From: Arachnopeziza araneosa
Lineage: Eukaryota; Ascomycota; Leotiomycetes; Helotiales; Arachnopezizaceae
Direction: 5' to 3'
Assembly: GCA_003988855.1 (NCBI GenBank)
Contig: QYAI01000001.1
Span: 186,001 to 250,000, forward strand
DNA length: 64,000 nucleotides
Part shown: piece by piece, positions 22,924-35,993 of the stretch
Layout: every line of letters begins with the position of its first letter
How positions within the stretch are numbered: position 1 is the first letter of the stretch
The notes under the pieces: model-generated
What the model was told of the DNA's origin: nothing
The model's database searches: none
The model's input: only the letters and a program-made list of their open reading frames with translations
Program-made: the position numbers and the translations under genes

Positions 22924-25900
22924 TCAAGCCATCGCACTCTTTGTTCGCTGATGGTGTGACCTGGAGGACTTCCGAACGGTACTTTGAGGCTCATTTCTTC
23001 GGCGCAAGGCTTCCTCACGTTTGAAAACCATATCACACCAGCCTCGTTTGCCGTTCTCACCTTCTTTCCCAACGCACGCGTCGAGAACCTTCATCCAGCC
23101 TTCCTTATCAGCGGAGGTATCGGCATAAAAGTCAATTATTTCTCCGTTGTTAAATCGAATTCGGAAACCTTCTTCAACAAACATGTAACCTTCTTCCTCT
23201 TCAGCGAAGCCAGACTTGCGACGCTTACCGCCCTTGCCAATCGTCTCCTTTTGAGTCAAGGCACTTCGATCGTCGATCAACTTGGATGCATTGGCAAGAT
23301 TTATTGTTGCACGAGGTTGACGAGTGGACTCGTGGTAAGCTGTTAGCTTGCTACCAACAAGCTTAAAGTAGCGACGGCGCCAGTACTGAAATGTGTTAGC
23401 TGCAAATGCCTAGAAATATCAATATAGATAGCTTACCGGACAGTCACCACCTTGCTGACTTAGATGACCCTCCCAGTTTCTGGATAGAGCAATTTCAGCC
23501 TCCTTCATCTCTCGAATACAAGAGTTCATGCTCTTAGGCATCTCCTCATCTGTGGCGCCCTTTGGTTTAGGGACGAACAGCAATTGAAGTTCAAGCTTTG
23601 CAACTTTGTAGGGTGCTCTACGCTGAACAACAGTGTTCCCTCGCTTGCTCTTAACGCTGGACAGATGGGTAGCTTCTTCAGTGGCCCATTCATTAAAACA
23701 AGAGACGTCAACCACATATGGACGACCGAAACACCGGGACTCGTGGTCCTTAAGGCAGACGTAGGATCGACCAAAGCTTCCATCCTCTGCAGCTAATGGA
23801 GAGATAAGATCCCAGGCTGTTGGCTGCACAGATGCTCGCTTTGCTTGAGCTTCTTGTTCTCTTTGTTGAGTGATACGCTGCTCTTCTTCTCGTTGTCGCA
23901 TCTCTAGCTCCTTGCGCTTCTTAGGCGAAGCAAAGACTCTGCTAAAGGTGGAAGCTTTCGAAACCTTCTGTTGTTTTGTTGGAGATTCTACAACACGCTT
24001 TGGCGCCGGTTTCACGAGCTTAGCATTCAGAGTAAGTTGAAATTCGAGGTCATTAGGAACAACAAGCTCAAATTCTTGACCAATTGGAGCCTTTCTTCCA
24101 AGCTCCAACCAGGCTGTGGTGACACAGTGGACGCCATTGTCAAGTGTTAGGCTGAACCATGTCTGCTCGTCTTGTAACAAAGTTAGTAAGATAAGAGTCA
24201 AATTTCAGGAGTCTTACTTTTCGGTAATGGCAAATCTAAGTCCTTCACGCCAATGACTTTGACAAAGAGACGACCTCTCTCTCCCCCGTCTTCAGGAACT
24301 GGCTCCGTGACATACTCTTCAGAGACTATACCTAGACCAGTAACATTGCTCTCTTGCCCAGGCATTGGTGGAGCTGGGCCAGAAATTGGCTTCTTTCGAG
24401 GATTTGCTCGATTGTGCAAGCTATTTTTACGCTGCTGACCATTCCATGGCTCAACAGTCCAGGATTGAGGACGATCTGTTTTGACTGGGGAGTTACCTGC
24501 CGATCGAATGTTGTGGAAAGCATCACCTGTTTCGGCACTACTGGTTGCGACAACAAGTTTGGTGTTCTGTCTCATCAAGTAACCGCGCTGTTGACGAGGA
24601 GTAATGTTAGCATATATACGAGAAGAAGAAAAATTGCTAGAGTTGGACGCTTGTCCCTGAATATCAAAATAAGCCGAATGTGAAGAAGAAAGGTCAAACG
24701 CAACCTTTTGGGCTTCGATCACCCTGTCGAAGTCTTTATCAAGACCCAACCCAAGATCACCCCCAATGTCAAGGGTCAAAGATCTCTTTTTGAAACTTGG
24801 ATATCTTTCGACTCCACCCTCTACGTCGCTTTGAGTCTCTCCGTCGTTGTCAGGAGACTCGGGTTCTAGGCTCAGGGATGGACGATTACGGTGGCGTTGA
24901 GGAATCGGAGGAATAGAGGGTACCTCTCCGCTAACGTTCCGTCTCAACTCCCTCATAGCAGCTAGGTCCGCAGGGGTTGCGGATGGTCGCGTTTTCAACT
25001 TTGAGCCAGACGCAGATTTAATTGTAGCAATTTGTTCCGGGACACTGGGAGAGTCGCGAGCTGGTGAGTCGGAAAGTGGGTGACGAATCACAGATTCTGG
25101 AGTTCCAACATCGTACTCATCGTCTTCTTCAGGTCCCCAACCAGATCCATCATACTCTGGCTTGGAAGGAAACACAGAGCGTTCTACTGGTGTTTCTGGA
25201 CGTTGAAGGTATTGCTGGGCATCAGTCATCGACATTCGCTTCTGGGATTTTTCGGTCTCTTGCGGTGGTGGAGGCGATGGTGTCATATACGACTGCATAC
25301 TGAGACCAAATTCATTGCTATTCAAGAAACCAGTGAATTCTGGAAGTGAATTCTGACTCTCTTTTACTGGGTCTCGCCCGATTTGTTTACTAACAGGGCT
25401 GAATGGACGGGGAGTTGGTGGCTCTTCATCTTCAATTGAGCTCTTTGATTGAGTTGTTGGGCTCTGGTTTGAAGGTGTTATATCCGAATATTGGCTTTCC
25501 GATTCGTCTGCAGCAGGTGCAATTTCCTCGCTGTAGTCTTCCAACCTAGATTCCGATTGCTGGTACATCTCGGGAATATCATAGACGTCGATTTCATCAT
25601 CTTCATCTTCATCAGGCTCGCGTTTAATGATAACGCTGTCCTCATCCTCCATGACCGAATCATCTTCAGTGGATGGAATTGGAATATCTGGGTCAAGAGG
25701 AGTAGGTCGCTCAGGAGAGCCTGGCATTGGAGACGAGAAATTGTATTCGGAGTCTCGTGATGGGGAATCTTGGCCGTTGACTTTGCGCAGTATTGATTCT
25801 CGAGAGATGCGGGGCGGCAATTGATATGTACCTAGACCTGGGAGGTCATCCACAGTATCTTCATCCTCATGTATATCGATCGATCGCTCGCGGTCAGGAG

Positions 25901-27495
25901 TTTGGCTACTACGCTCTCGAGCACCAGCTCGTCTCATGCGTCGTTCCCGTTGTTTCTCCATCTCTGTCTTTGGTTTGTCTTCATCTTGAATCATCATCAA
26001 CTTAAGTCTATCTTCCAATGACATTTTCCCACCGCTCATCCCTTGAATATCAGACTTGCTTACAGTGGGGGCCGCTGGTGGGGATGGTAGGTTTCTTGTT
26101 GAGTTCTTGGCTCGTTCAGCAGCAGCAGAAAGACCATTTGACGAAGTAGAATTGGTTCGCTTATGACTACTCATTCCTGGGATTGGTGGTAGCGGTCGAT
26201 GCTCCCCATTAGAGTTTAGAGAGTCAGTACGCGTGCCGGCTGGTCTACCATGGGAGGAGGTTGGTCTAGCATCTGGCATTGGGCTTCCTTCGGGCCCTTC
26301 AAATGGATCATCGAATTGTCCAGAGAGAGCACCCATGCTGTGATTGCCTGGGCTCATATGTCTCCAATCCTCAGGTCCAACAACAGGAGTTTTATCAGTA
26401 TCTTCGAGAGATGCATCGAAACTATCATCTTGCTCAACGGATTCACCGCGGTTGTAGCTGTCTTCGTCATCTTCTTCTCCTGAATCATAGCTGTTTTCGC
26501 GAGAATTCGTTCCAATTGAAGATAAATCCGGAGTCGCCATTTCGTACTCGTTGATCTGTGGAGGAGCAGCATCGAAAGTAACACTTTTAGCATGCCTATG
26601 AAGGATTCGTCCAGGCGGTAGTTCTCTCTCGTCACCAGAATGATCTTCAGACCAGGTTCCATTTTCTGAATCGAAGCTAGATTTGCCATTGAACCGTGAG
26701 GAAAGTGATGACTTTGTTGGAGATATTTGATCCTTGCTCGGTGACCGCAAAGCATTCGAACTGGGCTTGAGAGGAGTTCTGTTTGGGCTGCTGAAGGGGT
26801 TATACAAAGGTATGTTGCTTTTGCTCTCGTTTCGGTGATGTCCCAACGGATTACCTCTTTCAGAGGATCGAAGACTATCTATTCCAGCCCCGCCGTATGC
26901 ATTTCCTTGTGTCTTCGCCAAAGGTCGTTCAATGACAGGAACAGAAGCGGGGTCGTATTCTTGCTTTTGTTCCCGTGCGAACATATTGCTATTCTTCACA
27001 CGCGACGCACGTTGTAGACGCTCGATTGATGATCTTCGGGTGGGAGAAGGAGATGACTCTCTGCCTGCGAAGAGGTTCTCCGAATTGAACTTGGGTGTAA
27101 CAGCCTCACGACCGTGCCAAAAGAGTCTTGGTGATGAATTGCCTTCAGATGCATTGAAGGGTGACGACTGGAATGGAGACGAGTCCCCATTAGGGATCAT
27201 CTTCTATGGACGGAATTAGCTTTTATTCTCCGACTGCCACGACGATAACTATCTGAGGAATGTGTACCTTAGTCGTTTGGTTGAAACTAGGGGAATTTCT
27301 TCTTTGCGCAGTTGGAGCAAGTTCGGAAAGAGGGCGAGGTAATGATGAACCATTGATCTTCATTGGCGACGTATTGGGTGTACCCTTCTGGATACGCAGA
27401 GGCTGGACCTAAGTTCTGTCAGCGACGTCGGACTTGACTATTGTTGGTAAACAAAGCCTTGTTGCGGTCCTTACAGGCTGCGATGGCGAAGCCAT
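22924..27495 (-). CDS. bud4: Bud4/anillin-like septation protein with C-terminal PH domain
   Basis: Landmark protein at septation sites; in filamentous fungi Bud4 helps place the Bud3-Rho4 module and contractile ring, in yeast it marks axial bud sites. Five exons: 27495-27475, 27408-27268, 27203-24218, 24170-23437, 23385-22924, total 1447 residues. The first 950 residues are disordered, Ser/Pro- and acid-rich, with the recognisable segment RILHRHAKSVTFDAAPPQ. An anillin-homology region follows (GRLFVKVIGVKDLDLPLPK through LELQLLFVPKPK). The last exon carries a PH domain (YWRRRYFKLVGSKLTAYHE, later EGFRIRFNNGEIIDFYADT) and a basic end. The first exon encodes only seven residues (MASPSQP). Large size and domain order match the family well. 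Confidence 0.92.
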
Positions 27496-28514
27496 CTCTG
27501 TTCTTCAACCTTTCTCGGCGAGTCTCTTTAAATCTTCCAACCCAATTGTATCCCCAGAATAGCTACAGCTCGAAGTGGTAAGGGAATGGAATAAAGTGTG
27601 GAATGTTGATAAAGCTTTGACGCGGTGAATGCGCGTCAAGTAATTGCGAGTAGCGAGTGATGAAGAAATGCAGTGCAGAAAAGGATTGACACCTCTTTGA
27701 AGAGCACCGCAATGGATGAATCTGCGATGTAATAGAAGAAGCGAATAATGATCTCAGATGCTGGGTGTAGCTTATGAAGGTCAGTTGTGTTTAGATGACC
27801 CCTGCCTTGTTTGGTGGGTTCCGTTGCTATGGCAAACGACTAGCTGAAACGGGATAAATCAATTTTCGCCGAAGCACGTGATTCTGATTTTCCTCTCATT
27901 TCCCGTCCCTTCCTTCTCTCTCCCTTTTCTTTCCCATTCCCGATCGCCCAAGCATCGTTTGGAGAGGGCAAATATTATCATAGATTTAGATATTTGCAAG
28001 CTCACAGTGTTTCGATAATGATGTGATCGATCACAACACGCGAGGCTTCCTGCTTGCCCTTGTCCTTAATTGCTTTTGTACCTATGCTTACAACGGACAT
28101 AATAGTTTAATGATTTTCAATTACTTACAAGTTATTTTCGAAAAGTTTCGGTTTATGTGCAGTTTTAATATCAGACTAGAACTTACCTGGGAACCTGACT
28201 CCCAAACTGATGGAGTCATTATGGGTGCAATTACGATCAGTAGGTAAGATGCATCTATTTCGGCGTTTGAGTACCTGCCTTTCGTTCTCTGTTTTTGCCG
28301 CCCTGCTAAAGGTAATTGCTATCGCTTTCACCTTAAGTATTGTAGCTCCACTCCGAAGGAATAAATAAAAGGGTTCATTAAGTTCCAACTATCCTGACAA
28401 AAAGCAAATAAATAAAACTCATAAATTTCAAACTTCAAAGCCGAATCGTACTTTTCCGAGTCTCATCTCCCAAAGAATTTCCCAAACTCTCTTCTATCAA
28501 ATTATGGCCATTAT
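27496..28514. other. Intergenic region, 1.0 kb
   Basis: Promoter of the Bud4-type gene (a pyrimidine-rich stretch at about 27890-27950) and 3' flank of the C2H2 gene. Short frames only; nothing recognised. Confidence 0.45.
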
Positions 28515-29651
28515 TTAGGCAAACCCGTGCTTCTGCCGCTGGTGAGCCTTCAATTTCTCAGCACGACTGTAGCCCAAACCGCGGTTGTTGGAGCATCCGG
28601 GCCAGAAGCAATGATGTCTCATACCAAGATGGATTGATTGATAGTGACGGTCAATATCACTGGCACGAGCGAAAGTCTCTGTACAGCCTAGCCAAGTGCA
28701 ATGCGCGCGTGGAGGCAATACCCATGCATTCTGTCCGTGACGAAGAACAGGGTCCAGTGTTGCAACACACGATGCACCGCCTTGGTTTATCTCGGACACA
28801 AAGTTATTGTCGTATATGTAATTTACAAACGCCTGATTGGACATCGATCCACCCCCAAAGTTGGTGACGTCTACGGTGCCGCTCGTATTGATATCTCTGT
28901 GGCCTGAAAGCGAAATAGTCTGATTGAAGTTGGGCATCCAGTTGTCTTGCTGTTGGATATCGATGAGTTCCTGACCAGGCAGTGATGGAGTTCTGAAATC
29001 TGTAAAGCAACTATCATTGCTACTCTCTACTTGTTCGGATTCAAATACGCCATTAATTTCTGGGAAAGCAGAGGCACAGGTGACATTTGGACTGTCATAG
29101 AACATTCCTCTTTGAGAGTTCCTTGTTATTCGATGACCTGTTTGAGTGAAATCATCGGAGCGGTAACCAGCAGTATTTACTTTCGTAGAATCCCTGTCGC
29201 TATAACTCTCTGCAGCGAGGGTAGATTGTGGAAGAGAAGCATGCTCATACGTATTCACTCCCAAGAAGTTGAAGCGTTCCGCACACACGTCTCTTGAGAT
29301 CTCAAAAGGGTTTCCATAGTCATGGTCAGGGACCGCAGCACGTGTTGCGGAATCACGTGTACTGGTTTCCACGTCCCGGTTAGGAGTCGGCACGACTTCC
29401 AATTGGGTCGTGGCGCCTTCTAATTGGCAGGCGGAAGTGAGAAAGCCTCTCTCCAGAGTTGGAGTTGGAGGGCTTCAATTTGATTAGTAAAAAAAAAGAC
29501 ATGTGACTTACCTAGCTGCAGGCAAGCCAAAGTGTGTCATCTGACCAAGTTGTCCAATAGCCGAAGGGAGCCAATCGGGTTGCATTGGCGCAGTTTGGGG
29601 CGAGGGCGAGGGCGAGGGCGAGGGCGAGGGCGAGGGCGAGGGCGACTGCAT
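28515..29651 (-). CDS. Two-finger C2H2 zinc-finger protein with Ser-Pro repeat
   Basis: Probable DNA-binding regulator of 365 residues. Exons 29651-29512 and 29472-28515, joined through AG|C at a GTAAGT donor. The ATG is followed by a hexanucleotide repeat encoding about eight Ser-Pro pairs, so the N-terminus is likely variable in length. The middle is disordered, with no named domain. Residues about 304-365 hold two zinc fingers: C-x4-C-x12-H-x4-H (CTWLGC to H) and C-x4-C-x16-H-x4-H (CFWPGC to H), ending a few residues before the stop. The longer spacing in the second finger is unusual but similar pairs occur in fungal C2H2 proteins. Target genes unknown; no neighbouring gene suggests a pathway. 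Confidence 0.85.
29601..29644. repeat. Coding hexanucleotide repeat (GAGGGC)n
   Basis: Seven to eight perfect copies inside exon 1 of the C2H2 gene, read on the minus strand as alternating Pro and Ser codons. Length changes by whole units would keep the reading frame. Confidence 0.95.
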
Positions 29652-32600
29652 GATGGCGGTGCAAGCGATGTTGGATTTTGAGCCGAGCCTTGAGAGAGGT
29701 ATTTGATTGGAGAGGATGAAACAAAACAGCTGTGTGTTGAGAGGGGAAAGTGGTTTTATTTGTATCTGGACCGAAATCAAATTCTGTGGCGGAGGCTATG
29801 ATTTACATGAACATTTGTGTTTTCTATCCGATTTCCATGATCCTAAGATAAAATCAAATTCAAGCACTGTCATACATTCTTTATTTTTTATTTTCCAACT
29901 TCATTGTAGCCTAGCATGTTTTGTGGATAGTGCTGTCCATGATTGTGTATTTCTGTTGGTCTCAGACCATGCAAGAAAATATCATTTCAAACCGAGTAAC
30001 GTCTTTTCGTGATGCATATAGGGGAAGCGATCTACATCTAAAAGAGACTAGATTATCCAGTGTTTGATTTTCTGTTTACTGAGAGAGCGCTTTTTTACAT
30101 GGGCTACAAGACCGAAGTTATCACTAAAGGGAGTCGATATCTTCTACGGTTTATTTCGTGGAAGGAGGACAAAAATAAACACCATTTATTTGACCGCCCA
30201 AAAATCCAATCTGCCCTCTTTTTGCTCGACGAATCAAAGATCCGTAGCACAAATTCTAAGTTGAGCTCCAAATATTTGATCTGGCTCGTTGTTGCTTGCC
30301 GAGATACAGCGATCGCTTCTCTGCGAGTCAAAACCGGCAGCTCGATTTGCTTTCAGCTGATTGTTTTCTGAAAAGCCAAGATTTCCCGTCGATCTTTGAA
30401 GCGGTCGTTGCCAACAATATTATAGTAGTCAGTGGCTGTTATCATCATTGCAGGTCATAGTGTACTATGAGGCATACACCAGCAAGATATCATGACAGTT
30501 GGAGCTGGAAAACACAACACAAACATCTGAGTGAAAGTTAAATCTAAATCAAAACAGTCATACAATGAGAGGAGGAAGAACGTTCTCCCGGGATAATCAT
30601 ATCTCAGTTAGACAAACCTCAGGTGTCAACCAGCTGTTTTCTTGTAATTTTGATTGTAAGTTTAAAGATGACGATTATATCATTCCAGCAATGCATCTCG
30701 TCATTTTCATTTCATCAAGAGAAGTTTTATTAGGCAAAATCTATATCTTATGAATCGTGGTGAGCAAGAAACTCATTATGCTTGTTGAAAACGAACACGG
30801 CGTAAAATTAAGCGAGATTTTGAACTCTGTACGAAAGGGGTCAACAAACCAAAATCTCTCTCAAAACGCAATATAATATTTGTAGAAGATCAGAATTAAT
30901 CATATCGATAATTTTAGAACATCAGGCTACACCAAATAACCATAAAAAATCTCAGAGTTTGCTTTGAAGGCTACTTTCGCAATACTCAGAACTTTTCTTT
31001 GCCAAGATCTGAAGAGAAATTGAACGAGGAAACCCGATATCTTCAGTGAAAGCTAAATAAGTGCATATTTAAATTGCTTTTTTGAATTATAGTGTGTGTC
31101 CCCTAAAACATATAGCTTTTTCAGCTCAATTTTATAAACATATTTCTCATAGCAATAGGAAGAATTCCATAAGCTTCAGATCGAAAGGCTTCAAATCCCA
31201 GCCTTACCATTTGAAACAGCCTGTGATGAGTTTAAAGTCACAATTCACTCACGTAAGTTTGTTAAAGCTTCAAAGGACATTATTGACTCTGCTTTTTGAA
31301 ATAATGATTTCAAGATTGCTAGGCTTAAAAATTTTTTACTAGCAGTAAATCACCAAACAAGATTCATATACACACCTATCTAAACGTATCTAGAAGTATT
31401 TATTTCTTCTCGGTGGCAGTCTTCGGAAACATTCACTAGCATAGCAATGAACTACTAAATATAATTCATCTACAAACCTATCTAACTGTATCTAGAAGCA
31501 TGTATTTGTCCACGATAGCAATCTTGGGAAACATTTTACTTGCAATAAATCACTAAACATAATTCATCTACACACCCACCTAAATGTCAGTCAACACACT
31601 AGAGACACAATGAAAACAAGACATATTTCGTCTGAAATGGCATTTTAGTCATTTCAAAGATTTTAAATAATACTACACTAGATGACATGCTTGACAAAGA
31701 CGATCAACATGTCAGAGATTGAATTTCAGATTATTCCATCGATCTTGAGTTGCGAGCTACGTAGATCTGCATTAAGAACTAGGAGATTTTGTTTGCTCTC
31801 CTCGGCTAGTCAACCGTAACCCGTCGAAATATCATTCCTCTTTTTGAGATTCTTGAACAGAACACGACCACTTCTCCCATTTTGCATACTCAAAGTCTTC
31901 AATGCCCGGCCTTAGCCTTTCTGCCAACAAAGGCTTGCTAGATTTTAAATTGCTGAAATTCCAGAGATCTCCATGAAAGACTACTCAGACATTTGTCCTT
32001 GGATTCATAGCTCCTGTTTACTTCTATAGCAGAGGAAACTCGAAGAGAATTATTATTTGATACGAATCTGGAGGAACTATGTCATTGTTAATGGTTGGAT
32101 ATATGACCTTGAAAATGATTGACTTCGGATGATGCTCAACTGGAGCTATCTCAAATGAGAGCAGACCAAAGTACTGAATTAAGGTAGGAAATTGTAGCAC
32201 GAGTTTTTTTTGAAGAAAATTTTAGCAGGGTAAAGAACACTCAAACCTTTGAGAAGGGGAATTTTCTTTTCGGGCTATGATCCAATCAATTTTTCCACCT
32301 GTCTTTATGAATGTCAAATCTCAGTTCTTTGTAATTTTTCGTTAATTCTTGAAAACAATGTCCAAGATTTTAAATTAGTGAATTGAAAGAGATTTTTATA
32401 TCAAGTGTATCCGGATTCTGTAGTGAATTCATTTCCCAAAAATTATCATCTATAGTTACACAAGATAGAGGAGATACAGGTAAGGCTGGGTCATGAATCT
32501 TTAAGAAAGCAAATTTTATTCGATATCTTCTCCCCACACTTCTCTGCCTTTCATTCTCGTTCCAGTTTCTGACTCTCAAAATCAAACGTTCAAGTCAAAC

Positions 32601-34543
32601 CTCAAATCCACACAAGCAAGATTATCCTTCTCGTCAGCTAAAACAAGCAGGGACTACAATATTCTAGTAGTCTTTACAAGTAATGTTCCGCAGATGTTGA
32701 CAAGAAATACGAATTGAATGAAATAAGTATAAATTTTTAAATTGATTTTCTCTTTTATATAGTCTTCGAAATCTTGATGAGACTGTAGGAGACTGTGTAG
32801 GACCGACGATAAGGTTTTTTTTCTAGAATTTGAGCAAATTAGAGTTCAATGTGCGTGACAAATAAAGTATATTGTTAAGGTATAGCTTTAAATTGTCTTA
32901 AAAGATAATTATTATCTATCTCATCTGGTAAGGCTGGGAATGATAGATGGGAGTCATGTTCTGAAGAAGGAATATTTGACTTCCAACAACGTACAAACAC
33001 CCCTAAAAAAACCTACAGTACTAGAACTAGCTTAGAGCATTATCCCTTAGATAGCAAAAATTAACATAAACATTTTTCTATGCTAACTAAGAAGTGTTAA
33101 GATGTTTGGTTATAACCGTGATATGGCTTACATTAGTTTGAGAAGAATATGAAAGGAGGTACATAAAATTTAAATCTAAGTGTGGAATTATCAGTCTGAT
33201 GATATTTCTGTAACTCCTGCAGGTCTAAAAGGCCTTTATGGCCACGCTAAAGAAAGAAAATTGTGTAGATATTGTGATATTAGTTTCCAGCAGAAGCCTT
33301 TATCTTACTATTTGGCAGCAAACGTTCTGATCGCAGAGAATTCAATCAAAAAGAAGGCTCATAATGAGTTTTATCACACTCTCCTAAAATTCATGTTTGC
33401 TTAATGAGTGGCTCGACTTTCAGAATTAAAACGCTTGAAAAAAACCAATATACAGCTTCTTTCATGATTCACACCTCTCAGGTATTTTCAGCTTTGAAAG
33501 AAATCATGGCCAACACACTTCCGCCAACATTCATGATTCACAGTTACATTGTAGTAGCGATGTATAAAGTATCTAAGATCGATCATCTGCAAAATCTTGA
33601 AAGTATCAGACGGAACTTCAGAACTCCAAAAGTTATTTTAGTAAGGCAGGATATTTCATCAGAAAGAGCTCCAGCAGTATCGAGATTCTCAGCTTTCGGA
33701 TCTGGTACTTTGACAGCAAACTTCTCTGGTATTTGGCGTAGCTTCAGCCACTCCTGGAGGAAGGAGGTTAAGTAGTCAATCGACGAAGCAGTACTGTAAG
33801 TATGGATCTGTCTAATTAAGCAAAGAAACTAAATAGAAAGGCAGTCTCGACACCATATTCGAGCAGCCGGAGCCGTGAATACATCTCATTCCACGATGTC
33901 TGGTAATAAGAACAATGAAGATGAGCAGCAAAAGCAAGAGAAGGAAATGCAGAAAAAAAAAGAGGAGGACAAGAAGAAGGGAAATGGAAAAAAGTGTAAG
34001 CACGTGACAATATCCCAAAAACTCACTCATATTGAAAGTTATAGCTTCAGGATCGATTGGGGATCGTGGAAGCTTCACAAAAGTCCCTCCCCCAAGAGAA
34101 ATAACACAGGTATGAGATTTTCGAGGTAAAATTTATAATCATGCTAACAACTAGGAAGGCTTCTGGTGATCCAAATGAAGAGGAACTGGCCAGTAAGGAG
34201 AAACGCCATAAAGGTTACAAGGGCAAGGGCCAATAAAGTCCAAACAATATTGGTGGAATGATTTTCGATTTGGTTGACATTTTGATGGGTTGAGGAATAC
34301 GGAAAATGAAAAAGTGGTACGGCGTTCTTGAGATTTCGGGAAACGGAAGCATTGTCCATCTGCAGGTAGCCGGTAAAACAATCCAGCGGTTTTCTCGGTG
34401 TGTGCCTCGTAAATTCCACTGCATAATTAAACGTAACACTAAAGTGTTAACGTGCTGCGAACTAGTTTGTTTGAGTGTCTTAAGTACCCGCCCTATTTCC
34501 CCTCTTCTGACACTTGAAAGTTCAATGTGCTATACTTTGAGCA
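29652..34543. other. AT-rich gene-poor stretch, 4.9 kb
   Basis: Visibly richer in A and T than the rest of the window. Open frames of 60-120 codons occur but have no family resemblance, poor codon texture, and no consistent splicing. A degenerate 100-base tandem repeat lies at 31331-31595. The stretch may be a decayed repeat or transposon remnant, or plain intergenic DNA; no transposase, integrase or reverse transcriptase segment was readable, and no terminal repeats were found by eye. Confidence 0.5.
31331..31595. repeat. Degenerate tandem repeat, 100-base period
   Basis: Equivalent landmarks recur every 100 bases: CACCAAAC at 31351, ACTACTAAAT at 31451 and CACTAAACAT at 31551, each followed by ATTCATnTACAnACC. 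The first two copies also share TATCTAGAAGnATnTATTT and CTTnGGnAAACATT. The third copy is partial. The copies are diverged, so the array is old or under mutation pressure. Confidence 0.85.
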
Positions 34544-35993
34544 ATGGCCACCGAGCTGTCTTCCCAAGAAGACCGAATCGAGAGAGGGGAGAATATACCG
34601 CTAGCAGATACGGGTGATCACTTGCGGCCTTATGATTCTGTCTTGAAGACTGTACTTTCATCTACAACGACTGATGCTAGGGAATCGAATCTGGCCAGAC
34701 CTCCTCAAAGCGGTAAGGCTGGGGTTTTAAGAGAAGACAATAATTTTACTTACCGATATAAGAATGGAAGATTACACTTCGAAACTGGACCAAAAGCCTT
34801 CAGCAGCCTTTGATAAGACTTCGAGACGGCTTCTTTCCCCCAAACAACGCGAGTGTACCACGACACGGAATCATACGAAAATGTGAGTCCTCATCAGCTG
34901 CTGATAAGTCTTAGCCTGACAGCTTCACAGTGGAGGACTGTCCAAAAGGTTATCCTCGACTAGCTGCCTTGCTGGACTGCGATGAATCCTTCATGGTTTA
35001 CCGGCGCTTCGGTTTCCTTCAGTCACGATTACTATTATACAAGCAGGATCAACTGCGTGCCCTCGAAGCAGAAATTGATCGTTACGACAAGTACGATGAA
35101 GAAGAATATCCACAATTCCTTGTGTCAAGAGTCAGAGATGATGCATTGGCTCCCGACGGACGAAAAAAATTGATGGTTGAGATCGAGAGCCTATTTAGGG
35201 AGTATAGTAAGTGGAGATCCAAGTAGACGCGGACCTTTGGGCTAGAGGATAATGGTGATTATTGACTTCTTTCAGCTAGCCTCCTCTTGGTAGCTCGCGA
35301 CCTTGCAGCACTTGATCGACCTCCGCCGAGGGACTACCTCAGCGTCAAATATTTCTTTGATAAAGAGCCATTGGCTGTGAGTGAGTGCTATATAGATTAT
35401 CGAGAGGATATTATCTCTCTCAAGCCTGGGAGAGAAAGAACATGGCTGGACGCTGTCGTTGAAAGTGTTCTGATCATTTTCTCATGCCGCTTGATTAGAG
35501 TAGGTTTTCGAAGCATCAAGCATTTCAAAGTTGACTAACAACGCCAATAGTATATCTTTTCTTCTTTGGTTCGTCCATGTTTCGAAAGCGTTCAATTTAC
35601 TGACATAGTTTAGGAACTTCGATTGAAAGCTGACGCTAAAACGTTGACTCTTTTCAAACGAGAGCGAATTGAGTTTATCGTATCTCTAATCATAACCATA
35701 GTCATTCTCGTCCTTTTGGTTTTACCAGTCTGGATCCTGTGGCATTTGGAACAAAAGTATCAAAAGTCAGGTAGTTTGACAAGCGGTATAGCAGCGAAGC
35801 TCATAGGAGTGCTATTGTCCTTCACTTTCATTTTCTCGGTCGTTCTCCTCCTCTTCACCAGGGCGAAAAGACACGAGATCTTAGCATCTGCTGCTGCGTA
35901 AGTTGGACCTACAGCAAATTTCATAATACTGAGCAAAATAGGTATTGCGCTGTCTTGGTCGTGTTCCTCGGAAATGTTGCACAGTTAGCCTAG
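34544..35993 (+). CDS. DUF6594 fungal membrane protein
   Basis: 380-residue protein of the fungal DUF6594 family; the function is unknown. Seven exons: 34544-34712, 34763-34882, 34931-35206, 35276-35499, 35551-35568 (18 bases), 35614-35897, 35942-35993. After a polar N-terminus comes the family hallmark GYPRLAALLDCDESFMVYRRFGFLQSRLLLYKQDQLRALEAEI, in which a 'YPRLA' motif precedes a helical stretch. A charged helical region follows, then three hydrophobic C-terminal helices: FIVSLIITIVILVLLVLPVW, a segment at LIGVLLSFTFIFSVVLLLF, and YCAVLVVFLGNVAQLA, which contains the conserved tail. The exon order restores the whole motif series without a gap. Location is a membrane; which one is not shown. 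Confidence 0.9.

Noticed and set aside
33404..33775. 123-codon plus-strand frame in the AT-rich stretch
   Set aside because: No family, no convincing start, and AT-driven codons; not enough to call a gene.
34144..34419. 91-codon minus-strand frame with one hydrophobic stretch
   Set aside because: It starts from a GTG rather than an ATG, and there is no partner exon or homology; it is probably a shadow next to the DUF6594 gene.
32461..34730. Recurring phrase GGTAAGGCTGGG (near 32480, 32930 and 34711)
   Set aside because: Only 12 bases are shared and the flanks differ; one copy is a splice donor. Probably coincidence.
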